NCBI RefSeq assembly: GCF_021028995.1
Contig: NZ_JAJJZG010000008.1
Coordinates: forward strand, 62,001 to 126,000
DNA: 64,000 nt
Direction: 5' to 3'
DNA from: Halobacterium sp. KA-4
GTDB taxonomy: Archaea; Halobacteriota; Halobacteria; Halobacteriales; Halobacteriaceae
Numbering within the stretch: position 1 is the first letter of the stretch; the number at the start of each line of letters is the position of its first letter. The translations under genes were made by a program, and so were the position numbers. This document shows, piece by piece, positions 37,937-46,160 of this stretch. The notes beneath the pieces are model-generated. The model ran no database searches. It was given only the letters and a program-made list of their open reading frames with translations, and was not told the origin of the DNA.

Positions 37937-38118
37937 GTCAGCTGCAGAGCAGCTGACGATGGTACTCAACCACACGAAGTGGTCGAGGGTTGTTGGCGGT
38001 GAAGCCAACGACGATGAATGTCGACTGTAGAACAGTCGACGATGCTCAACACATAATGGTTGAGCGCTGTTGAGTCACGGATGTGACCAACAGTCGGTAC
38101 TCGACCACGGTGGTCGAG
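37937..38118 (-). repeat. Array of seven hairpins in tRNA-Ala/23S spacer
   Basis: Seven consecutive inverted repeats fill the region just 5' of 23S: 37937-37957 (GTCAGCTG arms), 37965-37987, 37992-38009 (GTTGGC/GCCAAC), 38020-38040 (GTCGACTG/CAGTCGAC), 38044-38065 (GCTCAAC/GTTGAGC), 38067-38093 (CTGTTG/CAACAG with inner TCAC/GTGA) and 38100-38118 (CTCGACCAC/GTGGTCGAG). Arms are 6-9 bp and most are perfect. The last overlaps the outer part of the 23S processing stem. It is part of the pre-rRNA and could guide folding or processing. Confidence 0.85.
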
Positions 38119-38151
38119 TCCAGTGAGCGCCTGGATTGCACTTACACACGG
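38113..38151 (-). other. 5' half of 23S processing stem with bulge-helix-bulge motif
   Basis: Bases 38131-38151 pair perfectly with 34952-34972 (21 bp), and 38113-38123 pair with 34980-34990 (11 bp). The seven bases between on each side (38124-38130 and 34973-34979) form a four-pair central helix, one a G-U pair, flanked by two three-base bulges. This is the archaeal BHB substrate cut by the tRNA splicing endonuclease to release pre-23S. The EndA-type gene is at 47723-48754. Confidence 0.88.
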
Positions 38152-38302
38152 TCGTCATCGTACGTCCTCGTGGTGAACGAGGAGCGTACATAGACCCTTC
38201 CCACCCGCACTTTCGCGGGGTGGTGCATCAGTCTTCGTCGCGATTCATCGTTGCGCCGTCTCCCACTTAAGGGGCACGGTTCAAGATGAATCCCGGACGG
38301 GA

Positions 38303-38374
38303 TGGACCCACTGGGATTCGAACCCAGGGCATCCTCCTTGCAAAGGAGGCACTCTACCACTGAGCTATGGGCCC
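38303..38374 (-). tRNA. tRNA-Ala (anticodon UGC) in 16S-23S spacer
   Basis: On the minus strand: acceptor GGGCCCA/TGGGTCC (one G-U pair), D-arm TAGCTCAGTGGTAGAGT, anticodon stem CCTCC/GGAGG with loop TTTGCAA (anticodon TGC), T-arm CTGGGTTCGAATCCCAG, discriminator A. A tRNA-Ala(UGC) in this spacer is the normal arrangement in haloarchaea. No intron. Confidence 0.96.
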
Positions 38375-38399
38375 ACCTCCCGAATCGGGAGGAGGTTAC

Positions 38400-38432
38400 G
38401 TTAGCCTTGATGGTTTGTAGGTGTCCAACTGG
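38400..38432 (-). other. 3' half of 16S processing stem with bulge-helix-bulge motif
   Basis: Bases 38400-38416 pair perfectly with 40067-40083 (17 bp); 38424-38432 pair with 40051-40059 (9 bp). Between them, GGTG at 38420-38423 pairs with CACC at 40063-40066, with three-base bulges GTA and TGT on either side: an ideal BHB motif. Confidence 0.9.
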
Positions 38433-38483
38433 TCACGGCGTCGTCGAAAGGTGGGCCAGGGCAACGCCCTGGTCCCGATCGTT

Positions 38484-39956
<1,473 letters not shown>

Positions 39957-39960
39957 GTTT

Positions 39961-40083
39961 GCTGGGGTTAAACCCCAGCGACCAGAACTAAAAGTCCTGG
40001 TTTGGCGGGAACACAAAAGTGTTCCTCATAGCCACGACAAAGCGCCGTGGCCAGTTGGATGTCACCAAACCATCAAGGCTAAC
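39961..40083 (-). other. 16S leader: four hairpins and 5' half of BHB stem
   Basis: The leader holds four hairpins: 39961-39979 (GCTGGGG/CCCCAGC), 39981-40001 (one mismatch), 40008-40025 (GGAACAC/GTGTTCC) and 40031-40051 (GCCACG/CGTGGC). Bases 40051-40059, 40063-40066 and 40067-40083 form the 5' half of the 16S processing stem with the BHB motif. The pattern parallels the hairpin array before 23S. Confidence 0.82.
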
Positions 40084-40149
40084 ATCAGATTCCATCTGTA
40101 CGGCGGACCGCAGGGGTGGAATCCTCATTCCTTCGGACCTGAACGTAGT

Positions 40150-40180
40150 CCGCGATGGGCCATAAACCCATCGGACTTCG
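40150..40180 (-). promoter_or_regulatory. rRNA promoter P1 (proximal)
   Basis: On the minus strand the TATA-like TTTATGG (40160-40166) sits inside a perfect dyad CGATGGG/CCCATCG (40153-40159 and 40067+100 i.e. 40167-40173). It is the promoter-like element nearest to 16S and differs in sequence from the upstream copies. Confidence 0.55.
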
Positions 40181-40216
40181 TTCGGTCCGAGACGACGTTC
40201 GCATTTCCTCCAACGC

Positions 40217-40258
40217 CCCGTTATTACTTAAGGGCATCGAACCACGCTCGTAAGAGCG
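40217..40258 (-). promoter_or_regulatory. rRNA promoter P2, 42-bp repeat copy
   Basis: A 42-bp element identical to the one at 40350-40391. On the minus strand it contains TTCGATGCCC (BRE-like) followed by TTAAGTAA (TATA-like, 40224-40231). Transcription would start about 25 bases downstream, near 40200. Confidence 0.7.
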
Positions 40259-40349
40259 GGAATCGAGCCCCAGAACGGGACCGAGGTAATGCATCAGTCG
40301 CCCGGAGAGACCCGGACGACCTCATTGTCGTACGCATTACCTCGTATTG

Positions 40350-40391
40350 CCCGTTATTACTTAAGGGCATCGAACCACGCTCGTAAGAGCG
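40350..40391 (-). promoter_or_regulatory. rRNA promoter P3, 42-bp repeat copy
   Basis: Second identical copy of the 42-bp promoter element, 133 bases upstream of P2. TTAAGTAA lies at 40357-40364 (minus strand). Downstream of it the word GCGAACGACG or a close variant recurs, as after the other copies. Confidence 0.7.
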
Positions 40392-40483
40392 AAGGTCGAA
40401 GCCCGGAAGCGGGCGTCGGAAGCATACGTCAGTCACCCGGGAAACCCGAGTGACCTCATCGTCGTTCGCATTCTTCCGAAGCG

Positions 40484-40512
40484 CCCGGTATCACTTAAGG
40501 GCGTCGAACCAG
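40484..40512 (-). promoter_or_regulatory. rRNA promoter P4, diverged copy
   Basis: A diverged copy of the promoter element: GGTTCGACGCCCTTAAGTGA on the minus strand. The TATA-like core is at 40491-40498, 134 bases upstream of P3. Confidence 0.6.
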
Positions 40513-40612
40513 ACTCGCCGAAGGCGAGGGGTTCGACGCGGGGGCGTCGAGGCGTCAATCAGTGGCGTCGGGTACACCGAGCCACCTCACGTCGTTCGCA
40601 TCTCATCCGAGT

Positions 40613-40640
40613 GCCGGGTTACGTAAAACCCCATCGAACC
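40613..40640 (-). promoter_or_regulatory. rRNA promoter P5, most distal and diverged copy
   Basis: Minus strand GGTTCGATGGGGTTTTACGT with core TTACGTAA (40619-40626), 128 bases upstream of P4. It keeps the GGTTCGA-type BRE region but has a changed core, so its activity is less sure. Between 40641 and 40853 I see no gene; the sequence becomes GC-rich and holds nothing I can name. Confidence 0.45.
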
Positions 40641-40853
40641 AGGGACGCATAGACACGCCACCGCATACCAGAAAACCACGTGACGGCGTACCGAGGGCTA
40701 CGCGTGAAAGTACCGCGTGGGTGGAGGTCGACCGGTCGTCCCGCGCGAGTGCGTGCGGTCGGGCCGAGTGGTGCCCACGCAGCCGTCACTAGTCGTGGGA
40801 GTGACTAAGCCGTTACGCGTCGCACACGCGGACAAAAGATACGGCGAGCGGCG

Positions 40854-41162
40854 TCAGTCTTCGATGTGCTTGATGCCTTCCTTGGAGACGTTCGCTTTCG
40901 TAATCTCGCCGGGCATCCAGTCTGGTTTGTCGCCGGGGGCCTCCTCCTCCCACGCCCACGCTTCGTAGATGTGGACTTTGTCGGTGCCCTTCTCGCGGAG
41001 CCGGAGCTCCTTGCGGTCGGCGTCCTGTTCACTGTCGGCGACGTCCTCGATACGGCGAGCCGCTTTGAGCGCGGCCTGCCGTGGGGTGTTCCCGCTGAAG
41101 ACGCTCGTCTCGTCGTCAGATTCTCGGAGCGCGAAGTTGCGCTTGCCGTCCTCACGTACCAT
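40854..41162 (-). CDS. hmc: Non-histone chromosomal protein MC1
   Basis: A 102-residue DNA-bending protein of the MC1 family, which compacts and bends archaeal DNA as a monomer. The family signature is clear: KRNFALRESDDETSVFSGN, TPRQAALKAARR, LRLREKGTDKVHIYEAWAW and KPDWMPGEITKANV. The acidic insertion VADSEQDADRKE is a halophilic feature. The start at 41162 follows a strong TATA box at 41201-41208 by about 40 bases. It sits upstream of the rRNA operon on the same strand, but with separate promoters in between. Confidence 0.95.
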   Translation of the reverse strand: MVREDGKRNFALRESDDETSVFSGNTPRQAALKAARRIEDVADSEQDADRKELRLREKGTDKVHIYEAWAWEEEAPGDKPDWMPGEITKANVSKEGIKHIED

Positions 41163-41200
41163 GGTTTTGCTCCATGCTATGCGAACACAAGGACGGGTGA

Positions 41201-41208
41201 TAAATATA
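41201..41208 (-). promoter_or_regulatory. TATA box of MC1 gene
   Basis: TATATTTA on the minus strand in the GGTATATTTATC context, about 39-46 bases before the ATG at 41162. It is the clearest canonical TATA box in the window and predicts a leader of about 10-15 nt. Confidence 0.7.
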
Positions 41209-41342
41209 CCGCCGATTTTGCCGGTAGATTTATGTACTGAGTCGGCTGGTTCGGGGAAAGCTCCGACCTCCCAGGCCGACAGTCCGCCAGCCGTACTCGC
41301 TGCCAATCGCCGCCAGCGCGCGTCAACTCAGACGGTCGGAAG

Positions 41343-41352
41343 AACTTAAGTA
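41343..41352 (+). promoter_or_regulatory. TATA-like element before AbrB-like/pyrD operon
   Basis: AACTTAAGTA about 36-45 bases before the ATG at 41388 matches the core of the rRNA promoters (CTTAAGTA). It probably drives the small gene plus pyrD. Confidence 0.5.
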
Positions 41353-41387
41353 CGGTGTGCGGCGAAAGGCAACGTAGACACTTCGCG

Positions 41388-41585
41388 ATGGTTCGCAAGA
41401 AGACGCTCAGCCCGAGTGGCGCCAAAGGCGACGACGGGGAGTACCACAACGCCCACGTCAACCTCCACGAGGACGAACTGTCGGTCGCCGGCCTCGACAT
41501 CGGCGACGAAGTCTTCGTCAGGGTTCGCGAGGACAAAATCATCATCCAGAGAGCCGACCAGGACGACGTCGAGCACGACTTCTGA
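41388..41585 (+). CDS. Small AbrB-like protein upstream of pyrD
   Basis: A 65-residue protein: MVRKKTLSPSGAKGDDGEYHNAHVNLHEDELSVAG and then LDIGDEVFVRVREDKIIIQRA. The second half has the swapped-hairpin look of SpoVT/AbrB proteins (G-D-x-V-x-V-R-x-x-x-D-x-I-x-I). Its stop is six bases from the pyrD start, so it is probably co-transcribed with pyrD. It could be a DNA-binding regulator; the function is not known. Confidence 0.8.
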   Translation: MVRKKTLSPSGAKGDDGEYHNAHVNLHEDELSVAGLDIGDEVFVRVREDKIIIQRADQDDVEHDF

Positions 41586-41590
41586 CCGAG

Positions 41591-42640
41591 ATGTACCGGC
41601 TGGCCAAACCGCTGTTGTTCCGGCTGCCCCCAGAGACCGCCCACGAAGCGATTACGGGGCTGCTCCGAGTCGCACAGCGCACACATCTCGAACGCGCGTA
41701 CGCGGGCCACTACACGGTCGACGACGACCGACTGTCCATCGAGGCGTTCGACCAGTCGTTCCCGAACCCCGTCGGGGTGGCCGCGGGCTTCGACAAGAAC
41801 GCCGAGATTCCACGAGCGCTGGCTGCGCTCGGGTTCGGCCACGTCGAGGTCGGCGCAGTCACCGCGGAGGGCCAGCCCGGCAACCCGAAGCCACGAATGT
41901 TCCGGCTCCAGGAGGACAACGCGCTCGTCAACCGAATGGGGTTCAACAACGCGGGCGCGGACGTCGTGGGCGAGCGGCTCGCCGAACAGCGCCTCCCGAA
42001 CGTGCCCGTGGGCGTGAACATCGGGAAGTCGAAGTCCACGCCACTAGAAGACGCCCCCAACGACTACCGCTACACGTACGAGCAGGTGGCCGAAGACGGC
42101 GACTACTTCGTGGTGAACGTCTCCAGTCCGAACACGCCGGGGCTACGCGAGCTCCAGAACCGCGAGCAGCTGGCGGCGATTCTGGAGACGCTCCAGGACG
42201 CGGGCGCAGCACCCCTACTCGTGAAACTCTCCCCGGACCTCCACCGCGACGCCGTGATAGATGCCGTCGAACTCGCGAACGAACTCGGGCTGGACGGCGT
42301 CGTCGCGACGAACACGACGACCGACCGTCCCGACTCGCTCCGGAGCCCGAACGCCGCGGAGACGGGCGGGCTCTCCGGGCGGCCGATTCGGGAGCGCGCG
42401 ACCGACCAGGTGCGGTTCGTCGCCGAGCGCACGGACCTCCCGGTGGTCGGCGTGGGTGGCGTGTTCACGGCGGAGGACGCCTACGAGAAGATTCGGGCGG
42501 GCGCGTCCGTCGTCCAACTGTACACGGGCCTCGTCTACCGCGGCCCCGGCATCGCGCGCGACATCAACGAGGGGCTGCTCGAACTGCTGGACCGCGACGG
42601 CTTCGCGTCAGTGGAGGACGCGGTCGGCGCGGACCTGTAA
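41591..42640 (+). CDS. pyrD: Quinone-dependent dihydroorotate dehydrogenase
   Basis: A 349-residue class 2 dihydroorotate dehydrogenase. It oxidises dihydroorotate to orotate, passing electrons through FMN to the membrane quinone. The N-terminal helices (YRLAKPLLFRLPPETAHEA) are the quinone-binding region of class 2. FMN and substrate motifs include NPVGVAAGFDKN, FNNAGADVV, VNVSSPNTPGLR (with the catalytic Ser of class 2), VATNTT, GGLSGRPI and GVGGVFTAEDAY. It follows the AbrB-like gene by five bases. The next gene is convergent. Confidence 0.95.
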   Translation: MYRLAKPLLFRLPPETAHEAITGLLRVAQRTHLERAYAGHYTVDDDRLSIEAFDQSFPNPVGVAAGFDKNAEIPRALAALGFGHVEVGAVTAEGQPGNPKPRMFRLQEDNALVNRMGFNNAGADVVGERLAEQRLPNVPVGVNIGKSKSTPLEDAPNDYRYTYEQVAEDGDYFVVNVSSPNTPGLRELQNREQLAAILETLQDAGAAPLLVKLSPDLHRDAVIDAVELANELGLDGVVATNTTTDRPDSLRSPNAAETGGLSGRPIRERATDQVRFVAERTDLPVVGVGGVFTAEDAYEKIRAGASVVQLYTGLVYRGPGIARDINEGLLELLDRDGFASVEDAVGADL

Positions 42641-42645
42641 CTGTT

Positions 42646-44388
42646 CTACCGGAGCGCGTCGAGTGCGAATTCGAAGCCGGCGACCGGCACTTCGACGTCG
42701 TGGTCGACGACGACCGCGGGATGGACTTCGCCGATGACGCCGACGTCCTCGCCGTCGATGACCACGCTCGCAGCGCGGCCGTCGATGAACGAGGGGTGCT
42801 CGGTGGCGGGCGTTTCGAGGTCGACGTGGAACTCCTCGCAGAGCGCCGCGAGTCGCGCCTTGGCGTCCTCGTAGGAGGCGTCGTGGCGCGCGAGCACGGC
42901 GGCGACCGTCCGCCGTTCGGCGACGCCCGTCTCCGTGGCGTCGTCGACGTGCGCGGCGAACCCGATTTCTGCGAGGTCCTGCGGGTACGACCGGTGCGTG
43001 TTGTTCTCCAGCACCGAAACCAGCGACGGCAGCGCCCACGTGCGGAGGATAGTGAAGTCCTCGCTGTACGGCTCGTCGATGGTCGCGGGTTCGGCAGCGC
43101 CGACAGCGGTGTCGCCCGAGCCGTCGGGCGACTGACCGGTATCCGGCGCGATGCGCATGCGCTCGAAGTTGTCGACCTCGTTGGTCATGTTGAAGTTCAG
43201 GAGGTCCTCGAAGCCGAGGCCGACGAGCGTCTCCCGGGCGGCGGCCTCCAGCCGCGACGTCTCCGTGCGCCCGCCGATGGTGCCGACGTCGGGGTAGCGC
43301 GGCACGAGGTTGTTGAACCCGTACGCGCGCCCGATGTCGTCGACGACGTCCACGGGGTGGAGGACGTCGACGCGGTACGGCGGAATCTCCACCTCGTAGG
43401 TGAGTTCGTCGCCACCCTCCGGTTCGGCATCGAGACCCGCACGTTCGGCGAGGTCGACGACCTCGTCGGGTTCGAGGTCGATGCCGAGCAGCGTCTCGAC
43501 GCGCTCGTGGGGGACCTGTTTGGTCTGGACCTCGAAGTCCGGGCGTACGAGTTCGGTGTCGGCGTACTCGACGTTGACGTCCTCGACGGTGGCGCCGCGC
43601 GCGTCGAGCGCGTAACAGATGATGGCGCACATCCGGTCGATGGTCCACTGGTCGGTGCCAGTGAGTTCGACGAACAGTTCCCGGGAGTCCGTCGAGACCT
43701 CGGTCCGGCGGCCGTTGATGACCGGCGGGAAACTGAACATCCCGATGTCGTCGTAGATGGCGGGGTAGCGGTCGTAGTTCTCGAGCAGGTCGGCGTACTG
43801 CTCGCCGGTCGGGTGCTCGGTGAGCACTTCGGCGGGCGTGCGTTCGGCGTCGTCGTCGAGCGGCACGAACGTGTCGCCGTCCGGCTCAATGCCGGTGTAC
43901 GTGATAGAGCGCCCAGCGGGGCCGTCCTCTTCACTGATGGATTCACCCTTGAGCATCGCGAGGTCGTGGATGCCGATGGCGCCCTTCGCGCGCTTGCGCC
44001 CCATCGTCGCGTGGAGTTTCTCCTGGAGTTGGATGAGCGAGTCGAGGGCGTCCTCGTCGAGGTCGACGCCGCGAACCACGGCGCCCGTGACGCAGGGCCG
44101 CTCGTCGGGGACGTCCTCGACGTTGATGGTCCACTCGGCGCTGTTCGTGTCGGGGACGTAGACGCCCCGGGTGTCGCCGTAGTGGTAGCGCAGCGAGCGC
44201 GCGATGCCCTCCACGGAGAGGCGGTCGAGGCGGTCGGCCTCGAATTCGAGTTTGAACTCGCCGTCGTCGGTCTCGCCTTCGTACTCGATGCCGAGGCCGA
44301 AGAGGTCGTCTTTGAGTTCGTCGTCGCTCTTCTCGGTGTGGCCGGTGAGCGTGCGGAGTTCGTCGGGGTCGATGTCGACGACGGGCAT
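42646..44388 (-). CDS. pheT: Phenylalanyl-tRNA synthetase beta subunit
   Basis: A 580-residue archaeal-type PheT. The N-terminus is MPVVDIDPDELRTLTG, the archaeal form without the bacterial tRNA-binding OB domain. The B3/B4 editing domain is recognised by VTGAVVRGVDLDEDALDSLIQLQEKLHATMGRKR (split here as two motifs) and the B5 domain by DVLHPVDVVDDIGRAYGFNN. The C-terminal catalytic-like domain is present. It forms the alpha2beta2 enzyme with PheS. The start overlaps the PheS stop by one base. Confidence 0.96.
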   Translation of the reverse strand: MPVVDIDPDELRTLTGHTEKSDDELKDDLFGLGIEYEGETDDGEFKLEFEADRLDRLSVEGIARSLRYHYGDTRGVYVPDTNSAEWTINVEDVPDERPCVTGAVVRGVDLDEDALDSLIQLQEKLHATMGRKRAKGAIGIHDLAMLKGESISEEDGPAGRSITYTGIEPDGDTFVPLDDDAERTPAEVLTEHPTGEQYADLLENYDRYPAIYDDIGMFSFPPVINGRRTEVSTDSRELFVELTGTDQWTIDRMCAIICYALDARGATVEDVNVEYADTELVRPDFEVQTKQVPHERVETLLGIDLEPDEVVDLAERAGLDAEPEGGDELTYEVEIPPYRVDVLHPVDVVDDIGRAYGFNNLVPRYPDVGTIGGRTETSRLEAAARETLVGLGFEDLLNFNMTNEVDNFERMRIAPDTGQSPDGSGDTAVGAAEPATIDEPYSEDFTILRTWALPSLVSVLENNTHRSYPQDLAEIGFAAHVDDATETGVAERRTVAAVLARHDASYEDAKARLAALCEEFHVDLETPATEHPSFIDGRAASVVIDGEDVGVIGEVHPAVVVDHDVEVPVAGFEFALDALR

Positions 44389-45896
44389 CAGTACACCACC
44401 TCCGCGTCCCGCAGGAAGTCGAGGTCACACAGCGTCCCGTGGACGTCGCGGATGTCCTCGAAGCCAGTGACCAACATCAGGAGCCGTTCGAGGGCGAGCC
44501 CCCACGCCATCACGTCGGCTTCGACGCCGAGCGGTTCGAGCATCTCCGGGCGGAAAATCCCGGAGTTCCCGATTTCGATGAGTTCGCCGGTCTCGGGGTG
44601 GCGGCCGAACAGTTCGAACGACGGCTCCGTGTAGGGGTTGTACGTGGGCTTGAATTCGATGTCCGTGATGCCGAACTGGCTGTAGAACTCCTGGAACGTC
44701 CCCATGAGGTCCCGGACGGAGAGGTCCTCGGCCATCACCCACCCCTCGATCTGGAAGAACTCCAGGAGGTGCGTGGCGTCGAGGGTGTCGTTGCGGTAGG
44801 CCTTCTCGACGCTGAAGTACCGCGCGGGCGCTTCCACGTCCTCACCGGCGACGCCGGAGAGGTAGCGGGCGGTGAGACTCGTCGTGTGCCCGCGGAGCGC
44901 GAGCGCACGCGCGAAGTCCTCGTCCCACGGCGAGTGGTAGCCGTCGCCGTCCGGCCCGACGCCCTCGCGATGGGCGCGTTCGACGCGCTCGACGAGGTCC
45001 TCGGGTAACTCGTCGATTTTCTCGGGCTGCTCCAGCGCGAACCGGTCCCAGTGGTTGCGCGCGGGGTGGTCCTGGGGCATGAACAGGCAGTCGTTGATGT
45101 AGAAGTCCGCGTCGACGTGCGGGCCCTCCATCTCCTGGAAGCCCATCCCGACGAGCACTTCCTTGACGCGCTCGGATGCCTGCCGGAGCACGTGCGTCTT
45201 CCCGGGCGTGTACTCGCCGGCGTCGGCTTCGACGTTGTAGTCGGCGAATTCGGCGTCCCGCCACTCGCCGGACGCGAGCATGTCGGGGGTGAGTTGGCCG
45301 ACTTCCTCGGCGGCTTCGACGCCCGCCATAAGTTCGGTGACGCCCGCCTCCGTCAGCAGCACCGACCGGACGGTGCGCTCGCGGACGGCGACAAGGTCGC
45401 GGCGCGCCAACTGGTCGAGGGCGTCGTCGTCCTCGACGGTCCCGCCCTCGGCCAGCGTCTCGAGTGCGACGGCCTCCGCGTCCTCGCTGGGGTCGGCGTC
45501 GGGGTCCGCGGAGAGGTCGCCGCTGTCGATGCTCCCGTAGCCCTTCCGGGCGTAGTTCGAGAGCGCGATGTCGACCTGTGGGTTCTCCAACCCGGACGCA
45601 CCGATGACTTCTCCCATCGAGACGGGTTCGTCGTCGGCGCCGGCGTCGAGGGCGGCCTCGTAGAGCCGGACCTCCGGCAGTCCGGCTTCGGCGTACTCGC
45701 GGCCTTCCTCGGTGAGTTCGACCTCTTCCTCGGTCTCTTCGATAACGTCCACGAGACCGGCGTCCTCCAGTTCGAACGCCGCGCCCGTGACCGTCTCCGG
45801 CGGCCGCTCGATGGCGGCCGCGAGGTCGGCGATGCGTCTCGGTTCGTCGGCGCTCGCCGCTTCGAGCACCGCGACCTGCTGTGGTGGCAGTTTCAT
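44388..45896 (-). CDS. pheS: Phenylalanyl-tRNA synthetase alpha subunit
   Basis: A 502-residue archaeal PheS. It begins with a winged-helix/HTH region (MKLPPQQVAVLEAASADEPR), as in archaeal and eukaryotic enzymes. The class II catalytic domain contains motif 1 around GPHVDADFYINDCLFMPQDHP, motif 2 near the FSVEKAYRNDTLDATH stretch, and motif 3 in MAWGLALERLLM. It charges tRNA-Phe. The start at 45896 is chosen from the archaeal N-terminus; upstream extension is not family-like. Confidence 0.96.
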   Translation of the reverse strand: MKLPPQQVAVLEAASADEPRRIADLAAAIERPPETVTGAAFELEDAGLVDVIEETEEEVELTEEGREYAEAGLPEVRLYEAALDAGADDEPVSMGEVIGASGLENPQVDIALSNYARKGYGSIDSGDLSADPDADPSEDAEAVALETLAEGGTVEDDDALDQLARRDLVAVRERTVRSVLLTEAGVTELMAGVEAAEEVGQLTPDMLASGEWRDAEFADYNVEADAGEYTPGKTHVLRQASERVKEVLVGMGFQEMEGPHVDADFYINDCLFMPQDHPARNHWDRFALEQPEKIDELPEDLVERVERAHREGVGPDGDGYHSPWDEDFARALALRGHTTSLTARYLSGVAGEDVEAPARYFSVEKAYRNDTLDATHLLEFFQIEGWVMAEDLSVRDLMGTFQEFYSQFGITDIEFKPTYNPYTEPSFELFGRHPETGELIEIGNSGIFRPEMLEPLGVEADVMAWGLALERLLMLVTGFEDIRDVHGTLCDLDFLRDAEVVY

Positions 45897-46160
45897 TGTG
45901 CGTAGGGGTGTGTGGCAGTCAGTTATCCGTTCCGCTCCCAGCCCGAACGAGTGGGTTCGGCCCGCGACGACTCTCGCCGCCACTGGGCGTCCACCGGCTC
46001 GCTCAGGCGAAGAAGAAACCGAACCCCGGAGCTGCGGCTGCTCGACGTGCGCTGCGACCGGCGTGAGGTTCGGACGCCATGTGCGGGAGCATGGCACGAC
46101 CAGTGAAAAGAATTCCGTCAGCGGTCCGCTCGGCCCGGGTTCGCTCAGTCCGCGGCCGCC
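45897..46160. other. Non-coding gap between trpS and pheS
   Basis: About 264 bases upstream of pheS. It contains GTCAGTTATCCGTTCC near 45917 but no convincing gene. I see no T-box-like or other conserved structure, which would not be expected in archaea. Confidence 0.4.

Noticed and set aside
37937-38118. CRISPR-like array
   Set aside because: The repeated units are different inverted repeats, not direct repeats separated by unique spacers. No cas gene is nearby.
40560-40970. Short plus-strand frames in the rRNA promoter region
   Set aside because: Arg/Ser/Pro-rich composition, no family resemblance, and they overlap repeated promoter elements and the MC1 gene.
41416-44634. A 1072-codon plus-strand open frame
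   Set aside because: It overlaps pyrD in a different frame and then runs antisense to pheT. Composition is non-protein-like and no motif is present.
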